A program made the position numbers and the translations under genes. The notes under the pieces are model-generated. The model saw nothing but the letters and a program-made list of their open reading frames with translations, ran no database searches and was not told where the DNA came from. Positions 54,342 to 64,000 of a stretch of DNA of 64,000 nucleotides are shown in pieces. The stretch is from positions 16,168,001-16,232,000 of the forward strand of contig NC_134152.1 in assembly GCF_033958435.1 (NCBI RefSeq), given 5' to 3'. This DNA comes from Carettochelys insculpta. Its lineage: Eukaryota; Chordata; Testudines; Carettochelyidae. Position 1 is the first letter of the stretch. Each line of letters starts with the position of its first letter.

Positions 54342-56722
54342 AATAGGGAGGAACTGGCTGAGAATTTGAAAGTGAGAGGCAGCTTGCGAGAAAGTGACCA
54401 TGAAATCATAGAGTTAATGATTCTAAGGAAGGGTAGAAGGCAGAAGAGGAAACCAGAGAGAAGGGATTTCAGAAAGGCAGATTGGTAGGTAAGGTCCCAT
54501 GGGAAGGGTAAAAATAACCAAAGAGACGTGGCAGTTTTTCAAAGGGACATTATTAAGGGCCCAAAAGCAAGCTATTCCACTGCATAGGAAGGACAGAAAG
54601 TATAGTAAAAAGCTGCCTTGGCTTAACCAGCTCTTCCATGATCTCAAAATAAAAATGAGTCCTATAAAAAGTGGAAGTTAGGAAAAATTACAAAGGATGA
54701 ATATAAGCAAACAATGTATGCATACAGGGGCAAGATTAGAAAGGCAAAGGCACAAAATGAGCTCAAAGTCTCTAGGGAAATAAAGGGCAACAAGAAGACT
54801 GTAAATATATTAGAAGCAAGAGTAGGCACACTGCTCAGTGAGTAGAGAAAAACAGTATCAGGAAATGTAGAAATGGCAGTGGTATATAATGACTTCTTTG
54901 TTTGGTCTTTGCCAAGAAGTCTGATGACGAAGGAATGCCCAACACAGTGAATGCCAGTGGGAAGGGGGTAGGTTTAGAAGATAAAATAAAAAAAGAACAA
55001 GTTAAAAAGTTACTTAGAAGACATAGATATCTGTAAGTCACCAGGGCTTGATAAAATGCATTCTAGAATACTCAAGGAGCTGAGGTAGTATCTGATAATA
55101 AAATACGGAGGTGTTCCTACCTCACAGAGCGGGAAGGGACCTTCGGAGGTCATGGAATCCAGTCCCCTGACATCTCAGTAGACCAAGCACCATACCTGAC
55201 ATTTTTTTTTAAGTTTATGTGCCCCAGACCCCTGAGTGGTGTCCTTAAGGACTGAACTCACAGTCCTGGGTTTAGCACGGCAATACTCAGACCACTGAGC
55301 AATCCTTGCCCACGTTAACTGAACTATTAGCAATCATTTTTGAAAAGTCATGGAAGACTGGAAAAGGGCAAATATAACACCAATCTATAAAAGGGAACAA
55401 GAGCAACCTAGGAAATTATAGACCAGTCAGTTTAACCTCTGTGCCAGGAAAGATAATGGAGCAAGTAATTTAAGGAATTCTTCTGCAAACATCTGGAAAA
55501 AAAGCAGATGATGGATAACAGCCAGTATAGATTTGTAAAGAACAAATCATACCAAATGAATCTGAAACATATCTTTGAAAGGATAACAAGTCTTGTGGAT
55601 GAGAAGAAGTGGATGTGGTATACCTAAACTTTAGTAAGGTGTTTGACACTATCTTGCATGATCTTCTTATCAATATATTAGGCAAATATAACTTAGACAG
55701 GGCTGCAATAAGGTGGGTGCATAACTGGCTGGAAAATCGTTCTCAGAGAGTAGTTTTTAGTGGTTTGCAGTCGTGCTGGAAGGGCATAGCAATTGGGATT
55801 CTGCAGGGTTCTGTTTTGGACCCAGTTCCATTCAACATCTTCATCAACGATTTAGATATTGGCAAGAGAGTATGACTATTAAGTTTGCAGATGATACCAA
55901 GCTGGGAGAGGTTGCAACTGATTCGAAAGATAGGGTCGTAATTCAAAATGATCTGGACAAACTGGAGAAATGGTCTGAGGTAAACAGGAAGTTTAATAGG
56001 GACAAATGCAGAGTACTCCACTTAGGAAGGAGCGTTCAGTTTTATACATACAGAATGGGAAGTGAAAGAGATCTAGGGATCATAGTGGACCATAAGCCAA
56101 ATATGAGTCAACAGTGTGATGCTGTTGCAAAAAAAGCAAACATGATTCTAGAATGCATTCACAGGAGTGTTGTGAAAAAAACAAGTTATTCTTCTGCTCT
56201 ACTCTGCACTGATTTGGCCTCAGTTGGAGTATTATGTCCAGTTCTGAGCACCACATTTTAAGAGAGACGGGGAGAAGCTGGAGAAGGTCCAGAGAAGAGC
56301 AACAAGAATAATTACAGGATTAGAGAACATGAGCTAAGAGGGAAGAATGAAAGAATTGGGCTTGCTTGGTTTAGGAAGATTGAGAGTGGATAGGATAGTG
56401 ATTTTCAAGTACTTAAAAGAGTGTTAAAAGGAGGAAGGAGAAAAATTGTTCTCCTTGGCCTCTGAGGATAGGACAGGAAGGAATGGGCTTAAACTGCAGC
56501 AAGAGTTGAGCATTAGGAAAAACTTCCTCTCGGTAGTAAAACACTGGAATAAATTGCCTAGTGTTGTTGTGGAATCTCCATCACTGGAGATATTTAAGAG
56601 CAGGTTAGATAGACATCTATCAGGGATGATCTAGATGGTGCTTCACCCTGCTGTGAGGGCAGGGGACTGGACTTGACCTCTTGAGATCCCTTCCAGTTCT
56701 AGTGTTCTATGTTTCTATGAAA
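54342..56722 (+). repeat. CR1 LINE, long 3' fragment, interrupted by a SINE
   Basis: A 2.4-kb CR1 remnant with most of the reverse transcriptase and a full 3' end. It contains VVYLNFSKVFDTILHD (first catalytic Asp box, about 55615-55662), FADDTKLGEV at 55883-55912 (second box), and the thumb region, then a 3' UTR with GGGACTGGACTTGACCTC and a TTCTATGTTTCTATGA tail. A SINE lies at 55108-55313. Frames are broken by stops and shifts. It ends about 0.5 kb beyond the likely end of the MRTFB 3' UTR, in opposite orientation to that gene. Confidence 0.93.
55108..55313 (-). repeat. tRNA-derived SINE inserted in CR1
   Basis: Reverse orientation SINE: CR1-like tail (CTCACAGAGCGGGAAGGGAC) at the left, tRNA-like head (GGACTGAACTCACAGTCCTG, ACCACTGAGCAATCC) at the right. 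CR1 sequence is continuous on each side (CAAGGAGCTGAGGTAG before, TTAACTGAACTATTAGC after), so the SINE came later. Confidence 0.8.
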
Positions 56723-57229
56723 TATGGTGCCTCCCTATTTAGTTACATTTTCCATTTAGACAATAACTAAATGGCCAGCATTGCCCATTTTCTTGCTAAG
56801 TGGCAAAGTTTGCTCTCATGCATGGTATTAATATCTAAATACTGTCTAACCTTTGCAGGAGAGTACTAGCTGATTTTCATTTTTTAGCCTAAAATTCCTG
56901 TGTCTGGCCAGATGATTTTCTATAGTTCTAGGTATAAATGTACCATGTAGAATATGGAACTTCAGTTCAATTTTTAGAATGAACTATGCAGCTGGTCTGG
57001 TATTCACTCCTTTACAAACATCCCTATTTTTTCAGAGTTTCATTTTCAGTTTGTCATACTATTGGGCTTTAAAAAATCCATTTTTCAGGGAATTTGTACC
57101 CTAGAAATTTTTATTTTCATTCCTTTTTGGTTTGTAGTGATGCAGGTATTACCATAGTATGGGTATGGGCTCAGGAGCTAAGAATATTCCTGACGGCATG
57201 CTTTTGCTGATTAAGATTTCAGATAGTAT
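56723..57229. other. Intergenic DNA just past the MRTFB 3' end
   Basis: Unique-looking AT-rich stretch between the CR1 tail and the candidate distal poly(A) sites of MRTFB. No feature supported. Confidence 0.35.
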
Positions 57230-57267
57230 TTGTCAAGCATGAACAACAAATCTACAGAGTTTTGTTT

Positions 57268-57273
57268 TTTATT
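57268..57273 (-). promoter_or_regulatory. Candidate distal poly(A) signal of MRTFB
   Basis: AATAAA on the minus strand, followed about 20-30 bases downstream by a T/GT-rich stretch (TTTGTTGTTC), the arrangement expected of a cleavage site near 57250. Confidence 0.45.
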
Positions 57274-57527
57274 TGAGACACATAGCAAAAATGCTGATAT
57301 CAAACATTTCCTCAGTAGCTACAATGTTGCCACTATGTACAAAATATTTGTTAAATGTACTACACATATAAAAATACAGTATGCATTACATATATACAGT
57401 ACAATGTGCAAAACATATGGCATTCAAAGATATGGAATTCATCTCGGGGTGCAAACAGCAAATACAAAGGCATCATGGTTTCTGATAAGAAGGCAATACA
57501 TAAATGAACACCCTGATTGCCTTAATT

Positions 57528-57533
57528 TTTATT
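57528..57533 (-). promoter_or_regulatory. Candidate poly(A) signal of MRTFB
   Basis: AATAAA on the minus strand, about 4.9 kb past the stop codon. Either this or the site at 57268 could be the main distal site. Confidence 0.4.
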
Positions 57534-60500
57534 TAATAAACTAGTGCTTAAATGAAGAGGGCTTTGCAGATTGATATCTCTTCTTTTTTCATAAAGTGAG
57601 ATGCTAAGACATAATTGTGACTATGAAAATAAGAAGAGAAACACCTATCACACTAAGCATTATTTCTACCACAAGCAATACAATGAAGAAATAAGCCAGA
57701 TATTACTTAATACAATTTCTCAAACAAAACAACAAATGTGTTCTGTTAACATCAAAACAACTTCAGAAATATCTATATACTTAATTTTTAAAAAGTATAA
57801 CTAAGTGGATAATACCTTAGGGGACTGACTTTTTCCTTTAAAATACAAAATGCCTCCTTTGGCAATATAAATGGCAATGCTTTGGTTCCTATTATTTTAT
57901 TTGAGGCTGTGCGTCTTCATCTGACTATCTAAACAGTAATTTTACCAAAAGATCACAGCTGTTACACTGTAACATAAAGATATACTTGTTCCTATTCTAT
58001 GTTCTTTGCTGAAACACAGCCCTCAACCAGTTATCATGATGATTGCTAAAGCTACGTTTAAACACTGGATATTGCATTCCATCTCAGACACTGCATAAGG
58101 GAATAACAGTGTCCCCTCTTCTGGTGTAAAACTGCATGGAAGTATGAACATCAATGTTTGCTTCCAACTTGCTTTTACATTTAACAAATTGATGTAAAAA
58201 GGGGACTATTGCTTACATATACATGTTAATTAGATTTGAGAAGTGCGATAATGATTCTCTTGTGTATGTTTTCTATTTGTGGTGCTTCTCCTATTAACAT
58301 TTTTTCATGTTCCACTTAGTCTCTTTACAACTATATTTATTTGACTGACAAGAAAGGAGATAAGAAAACATCTTTAAAATTGCCAGACTGCAATTTAAAA
58401 ATTTAATGGTTCTATAACAGTAAAGTGTTTCAATATTTAAGGGTTCTTTATTCAGAATTCTGTGGCACTGTGTTCTAATTTTTGTTTTCCAGTTAAAAAA
58501 AAGTTTGGATGTAATCCAAATAAATGATTATGCAGTCAGATTTATAAGGTCCTTCCAGTTAAAGTATTCTGTGATTACAGGGATTCTTCTTGAGCAGTAT
58601 GTTGTCTATCTGTTACAATTTTCACCCATACAAATGTACTTTGTATATTGGCAGATAGGCAAATACCAATAGAAAACACCCATACATTCTTTACTGTATA
58701 AGCCTGGTTACCGACCTTAAGGTTACCTATATTTTAACAACTATTTAAAAAGATTTTAGCATAGGAGTAGAAAGATCTGATTTACAAATGTTCACTGTTG
58801 CAAATTCAGATTTCAGATTTGGGTCCTAAAGTTCTGCATAGAACAATTGCCATAAATTCTGTCCTTCAAAAGCCTTTGAAATTTATGACAGAGATAATTG
58901 TTTAGTGTTTTTATGAAAAATGGCATGTAAGTTTATCTTCCAAAGTTACATGCCTAAATATAGACGGGGACTAGAAGTGCTGAAGAAATACTGTTTCTGT
59001 GGTAAATTTAGTGATAAAAATATATCCTTAATTTTAACTTTACCATCCACTAACCACGCATTTCACAGGAACCATGTTTTGTTAGTCTGTTTTTGAGCTA
59101 GCTTGGTGAATTTGGTATCAGTGCATTCTTTTTCAAGTGCAACTGTTCTCACAATGAGAGATACCACTATAGTGGAAGCAGTCACAAGTCTGTACATTGT
59201 CAAAGGTTTGTCTTTTTATATTACAAAAAATGATCATTTAAAACATGCATAAAAACATTTTTCCACAATGCCAGGTATGTATAAATATAGCAAATATTGT
59301 AGAGGTTCACAACATACACTCTAAAGCAAACATGCGTGCGTGCATAAGGTTTTACAATACAAGTAATTCTGAATTGTACAAAATCACATTTCTATTTCAA
59401 AAATCTTTTAATAATCCCTTAGTTTTATATGAATTGAACCAATATGAGTAGAAAGCAATTCCTTACTGGTATCAGCACATTTTAGGCATATGAGATTTTT
59501 CTTCTGCACGCAGATCCCTATGGCTTGCTTAATATTCTACATTGCCAGTAAGGGTATCTGTGTAGCAATGTATTATACAGTATTGCCAGTATGAAGCATA
59601 TGTACATGCACATCAAAAATAATCTACTTTTTCCTCAAATAGAAAACAGATTTTAGTTAAAATCACCTTCATAACATTTAAACAGAAGGCAAAGACAAAA
59701 GGGGCCATTTTGTTACTATCATCTTTGGTCTGTCATCACATTTCACACTGCACATTTTTAGCATCATGATGTTTACTAACATGATGTTCTAACAATGTAA
59801 ATTTTATACACAGGTCTAGCTACCAGACCAAGCATCTACTCCTCTAAGATGCTGAATGCCTTTAACTCTCATTTCTGTAAAATATGAGGACAATCAGGAG
59901 CTCAAAGGAGGCACTTAGCACCTCATAGGATCAGCCCCCGAGAAAGTGACCAAGTGGAATGGGTAAAGAGCAGAGCATGTGTTCATTTATTGTCTGAAGA
60001 ATCCTATCCCATTCATCAGTACTAAAAGCAAAACACTACATATAAGTAACACCATATATAATACCAAAGCCAAGACAATCAAAATTTAAGGCCATATGTA
60101 ACACTGTACCCAAGTGTTATATGTACAACTACTCCTGGCAGGATCTAGGCACAAAAGCGAGGAACAAGAATAGTATCCTATCCCTTAACTTTGAATTTAT
60201 TTGTTTTTTGTTAATGACATACAATTTTGTAGAATGTGTATGGGTTAAAACAAAACCACATATGTGAGTTGGCATCTTCATAAGGGGAAGTAGTGAGAGA
60301 GGCATTGGACACCAATGGGCACTGAGCCCTTGGCTGTTGTTGATGATGATCTTCCTAACTGCGTCCTTTCATGAAGTGTTTGCAGACATTTTCATCTAGA
60401 GATATGCAATTAGTTTTAAAATGTTGATCTGCTCTACCCCAAATGGAACAGATGCTAATTTAGATCCCAAAATGTTCAATGTAATACATTAGTCTGAATT

Positions 60501-60862
60501 TTTCTTTTCGTCAGGAGAACTCTGGCCAAGCAGAATTAATGGCTCAGGCTTCAGGATTCATAATTTAGGAAGTTTTCAGAATTTGGATGATCATACTTAG
60601 AAGTACTAACAACTGTTTTGGTATGCTACCTAAAATGGTCACCCCGTAATTAACAGTAGCCACTTTCAGTTTGTTTCCAGCATTTCTCTGAGATCAGTGT
60701 TTGGCTCTCAAAATGGCATAAGCTTTCACACTGTTCTCTGCACATCCCTTGCTATATGTTATTTCTGAAACTGACAAAAACACAATTGTTTCTCAGCTGA
60801 GACCTATTTGTAATACAGAAACTGTTTCATTTTTTATCTTAATTTTGCAGCAACATGTATTA

Positions 60863-61075
60863 CAGGTTGAACCTCTCCAGTCTGGAGCCCTCAGGACCTG
60901 GCCAGTGCCAAACAAGAGAATTTGCCAAATCATGAGAGGTCAATATTGTCTAGCAGTACTGCCAGTGCTTACCATTGTTTAGTGGGTTCTTCAAAGACGT
61001 TTAGTAGTAAACTAGAGCTAAATAACAGCACAGAGCCATGACTGAAGGCTGTAAACACACTTTATGGGACCTTCA
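60863..61075 (+). mobile_element. pogo/Tigger-like MITE in the 3' UTR
   Basis: Starts after a TA with CAGGTTGAACCTCTCCAGTC, the end typical of pogo-type mariner MITEs, and continues with phrases (GAGAATTTGCCAAATCATGAG, TCAATATTGTCTAGCAG) that I associate with a turtle repeat. The right end is not clear and the stated end is approximate. It would be transcribed as part of the MRTFB 3' UTR. Confidence 0.5.
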
Positions 61076-62445
61076 TGTAGATTTCTAAAAATATAGAAAT
61101 TCTACAATGAGCAAATTAGTGAGTTGTCATTTGTTATCGCATGCCCATCCCCACCTATCGAGCATGCGCTCAGTAAGTACTGTTTTCTGCTGTAATCATC
61201 CATCCTAATTTCTAAAGCATCAGTCCTTAATATTGTTGTAGTTTACGTCCTGAAGCTTGTCTGTTTTTGTATTACTCTCAAACAACTTTTACCTAGGATG
61301 GTAGATGGGTGTGTTGCTATCTTAACAGATGAAAGCTGTCTATCCTATGTATTCTGACCCTGAACCCACAGTGGGTCTTATGTCCATAAATGTTTGAAAG
61401 ATTGGGGACTAATAAAAATATTATATGGAACTCTTCTTGTATTGTCCTGTAAACATTTTAATATCCTGAAATGATTCTTTGAGATATTTGGTTACATGAA
61501 TCTCTCTTGTAAATACTCACTGAAAAAATGGAAGTAAACTTGGATATTAAATATTCTTACAATGCTATAGTCTATTGGTTTGATGACCACTGCTACTCTA
61601 CTGCCACAAAAATAAGCTATACAAGTCACAAAGGTAGAAATTATACAAGTAGCTATCCAATATACACATTAAAACTTATCTAATAAATCCAAAGTGTTGC
61701 TGTAGAAAATTCAGTGTTCTTAATATACCTGGCCTTGCTACAGTGGATTGTATGGAATTACACCTAAAATATCCCTTTGGATGCAGTTATGTTCATCTCT
61801 CAGGACTTAAAATTGAAACAGAGTAAGAGGAGTTTTCGAGAAGCCATAGAAAATAAAATTACAAAAACAACTTGAATACGTTTAAAGACTTTAGACACGC
61901 GAAATTTCACTGAACCAGCCAGTGCTTTTAGTTGCCTTTGCCCTCACAATGCCTCTTGGTCGTGGCTCAGGCTGTCCACAGGAACAATCAAGTGCAGTGG
62001 TATCTTACCTTCCCTCAAACAATGCTCACTCTTTTATCAGTACAGTAGATTGGAATCTGATTGCACTATTTTCCTTCCGTTTAAAGTTTAATCAAATGAC
62101 CGCATATTTTGCAGTTCGTTTGAGCATTATGAAGGTATCTTAATGCTATTTCCTATTTACACTTTTTTCCTGCTTTCTTCTTGGTGGTACTTTTCATCAA
62201 TAAATACAATCATTCTCTCTTGACCTGTGAAGTGTAACTCCCAGATGGCTCTGATCTGCATTATTGATAGAAGGGTAAAGAAACTTATATGTATACTTCA
62301 ACATAAATGCAGAATTTAGCATCAAGCATTTCTCCTTCCCAAACATTCTGTGGTAATTTACCTTAATTGCAACCAGGACTGTGTTATAATGGACCTATAC
62401 TGTAAACAAATAAAGTCAAGTTTTCATATGCTGCACCTCTATAGC

Positions 62446-62981
62446 TCAATCCCAGTGCAACTGTAGGTCTTGTGAATCTAGAAAGTCAGTGGAAAACATA
62501 CTTGGGGCAGCAGAGCTCAGAGGAGTAAGCCCTGATGAGGAATTGGGCATGGTAATGTCTAACCATTCCATATTGTCTAAATTTGTGTCAGGAAGGTCAA
62601 GAGATAAACAGGAACTATTAGAAGTGAACTGTTGGTCAGCTGTTTCCATGGGTGAATGAGCGTGATCAAGCATGCTGGAGTGATTAAGCAGATCATTCTG
62701 AAGATCTTCAATAAGAGAAAATGATTCTCTATCCTCACTACTGCTTGTTAGTTGAGGAATTTCATTACCTGAAGGTAAAGTTCCATCCAAGAGAGCTTCA
62801 AGATGGTTCTCCAAACTTATAGACAAACTGCTTGTTGGTTCTAAAGACATAGGAGGTGCTATTTGGACTTGTGGGGGTGGGCGAGATACCACTGTGTTCA
62901 CTGGCATAGTGGTGATACTGGCTGTAACTGGTCTCATTTTGGAAATGGGAGATGGTTCCTCTTTTATAGGGAGAGAAATCT
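62446..62981 (-). CDS. MRTFB: MRTFB (MKL2), last coding exon
   Basis: This exon encodes the C-terminal 178 or so residues of a myocardin-related transcription factor, a coactivator that binds G-actin through N-terminal RPEL motifs and, when released, activates SRF target genes in the nucleus. The part here is the C-terminal transactivation region: it opens ISLPIKEEPSPISKMRP, is Ser/Pro-rich and acidic, and has SLENHLEALLDGTLPSGNE, FSLIEDLQNDLL and MEWLDITMPNSSSGLTPL, ending DLQLHWD before a TGA at 62446-62448. The acceptor is TTTATACAG, putting the exon start at 62981 with one base of the first codon in the previous exon. Motif order matches MRTFB more closely than MRTFA or myocardin, from memory. 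The RPEL, SAP and leucine-zipper exons are to the right, outside the window. Intact, no stops. Confidence 0.93.
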
Positions 62982-63114
62982 CTGTATAAAGGAAAGTTGA
63001 AATAAGTTCATGAAAATAAAGAACGTACAGACTTGCAATATTTTGCATCTTCAAATATTCAACTACTAAATACTTTTAATAATGAGACAAGGCAGGTGAG
63101 ATAATATCTTATAG

Positions 63115-63450
63115 CAGCAGTTCTCAAACTGTGGGTCACCCCAAAGTGGGTCACGACCCCATTTTCATGGGGTTGCCAGGGCTGGTGTTAGATTTTCTGG
63201 GGCTTGGGATTGAAGCCAAAGCCCAAGAGGTTTAGCCTGGGCAGCAAGGCTCAAATTAAGTCCCACTGCCCAGGGTAAAAAGCTCAAGCTTTGACTTCAC
63301 ATCCCTGCTGCCCTGGGCACAATGGGGTTTGGGCATTGGCCCTTCCACCTGCAGTCGTGTGGCTAGGGCTTGAGACCCTCTCCCTGGAGTTATGTAGTAA
63401 TTTTTATTACCAGCAGAGGGTTGTAGTGCAATGAAGTTTGAGAAATGCTC
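63115..63450. mobile_element. hAT nonautonomous element in the MRTFB intron
   Basis: A 336-bp element with ends CAGCAGTTCTCAAACT and AGTTTGAGAAATGCTC, inverted repeats of the Charlie-like hAT type. The flanking 8-mers TCTTATAG (63107-63114) and TCTTATTG (63451-63458) agree at 7 of 8. The body includes GTGGGTCACGACCCCATTTT. Its internal minus-strand open frame is not a gene. Confidence 0.85.
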
Positions 63451-63600
63451 TCTTATTGGACTGATTTCTGTTGAAGAGAGAGACAAGCTTTTGAATTTAC
63501 ACAGAACTCTTCTTCAGGTCATTAAAATACAGTGTCTAACCCACTGCTGTCTAATCCACTAATATCCTGAGACTAACATGGCAACAGTAACACTACAAAT
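63451..63600 (-). repeat. Possible Penelope-type repeat scrap
   Basis: The phrase ACAGAACTCTTCTTCAGGTC with ACAAGCTTTTGAATTTACAC resembles, in reverse, a dispersed amniote repeat with GAAGAAGAGCTCTGTGTAA-type sequence, and ACTAACATGGCAACAGTAAC resembles its tail. Boundaries are vague. Confidence 0.4.
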
Positions 63601-64000
63601 AATTCTAATGAGACAAACTCTTTTAAAGTGATGTCTACATCTCTTCTTTTCAGTAATACTTCAGCAAGTCAGAAGTATTTTTTTATTTGAGGAGGAAAGA
63701 CCTGAGGCCCTCATCTTTCTAAACTGAAGTGCTATCTCCAATCGTATTTTACCAGTTATGCAGTTACTTCACTAACTTAATACCAAATATTACCTAAGAA
63801 TAAGAACTCACTTACTGTTGTTCTTATTGAAAGGTCATTTCTATTTAAGCAGTAACAGCACAAGTCCTTGAGGTGGTTAATGGAACAATTTACTTAACTT
63901 TACAAGTAAATTACTAGCATGGTATTTTTGCTTAATTTTCTTGCAGATATTAAAGGACTTGGCAAATGACTCAAATGCTGCTCAAGTCATAATTTCTTTA

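Larger units (their letters stand above)
57230..62445 (-). other. MRTFB: Probable 3' UTR of MRTFB
   Basis: About 5.2 kb immediately downstream of the MRTFB stop codon, AT-rich and nearly free of recognisable transposons apart from one MITE at 60.9 kb. That is in strong contrast to the repeat-filled DNA to the left and fits a long, partly conserved 3' UTR. MRTFB mRNAs in other vertebrates have long 3' UTRs as I recall. Candidate poly(A) signals on the minus strand are at 57528-57533 and 57268-57273; alternative nearer sites are possible. No open frame here has protein features. Confidence 0.6.
62982..64000 (-). other. MRTFB: MRTFB intron, partial
   Basis: DNA upstream of the last exon in gene direction. 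It has a pyrimidine-rich tract and TACAG acceptor next to the exon, a hAT element, and a possible Penelope-type scrap. No further exon of the gene was recognised before the window ends. Confidence 0.75.

Noticed and set aside
55773..56261. 162-codon open frame
   Set aside because: It is a segment of CR1 reverse transcriptase (FADD box, thumb region), not a host gene.

Overview
The window is nuclear DNA from a sauropsid, most likely a cryptodiran turtle. The evidence is CR1 LINE copies ending in TTCTATG-type tails, tRNA-headed SINEs with CR1-like tails (the turtle Cry I / Pol III-SINE arrangement), Penelope-like and DIRS-like retroelements, and many foldback DNA transposons with 3-bp target duplications. 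It is gene-poor: one protein-coding exon, one tRNA gene and two microRNA hairpins are the parts I can defend as functional genes. I found no bacterial genes, CRISPR arrays or replication origins.

All the real genes are on the minus strand. From right to left: (i) the last coding exon of a myocardin-related transcription factor, best read as MRTFB (MKL2), at 62446-62981, with intron to its right and a probable long 3' UTR reaching to about 57.2 kb; (ii) a tRNA-Thr(CGT) gene at 37263-37334 inside a CpG island (36.7-37.85 kb); (iii) a second CpG island (23.2-24.3 kb), the likely promoter of the microRNA host transcript; (iv) mir-193b at 22177-22260; (v) mir-365 at 8899-8985. I recall the same order and same-strand arrangement (MRTFB, tRNA-Thr, mir-193b, mir-365) on human chromosome 16, so this appears to be an old conserved block. 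The turtle version is spread out by transposons.

The rest is accessory sequence. A broken two-gene PIF/Harbinger transposon lies at about 28.7-32.6 kb, with a DDE transposase on the plus strand and a Myb/SANT-like protein on the minus strand, facing each other. Three foldback elements (7.4-8.1, 9.6-10.3 and 39.4-40.1 kb) share a 5' leader-like segment and the ATGGATCCC start with that element, so they look like its internally deleted derivatives. Other foldback families lie at 11.8, 15.9, 18.4, 33.9, 35.4, 46.4 and 54.2 kb. hAT-type elements with degenerate 8-bp duplications lie at 13.8, 26.3, 39.0 and 63.1 kb. Retroelements include CR1 fragments (2.2, 38.6-40.7, 49.7-51.4 and 54.3-56.7 kb), Penelope-like 3' ends (11.3, 41.7-42.2 and 53.3-53.8 kb), and a DIRS-like element with inverted repeats and a tyrosine-recombinase pseudogene (42.2-45.1 kb), itself interrupted by a non-LTR reverse-transcriptase fragment.

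Functionally, the conserved block pairs a serum-response-factor coactivator (MRTFB) with a downstream microRNA cluster that in other vertebrates is transcribed from its own promoter. Nothing here shows that they are co-regulated beyond shared strand and order. Stretches called empty are unique-looking, mostly AT-rich DNA in which I could not support any feature.
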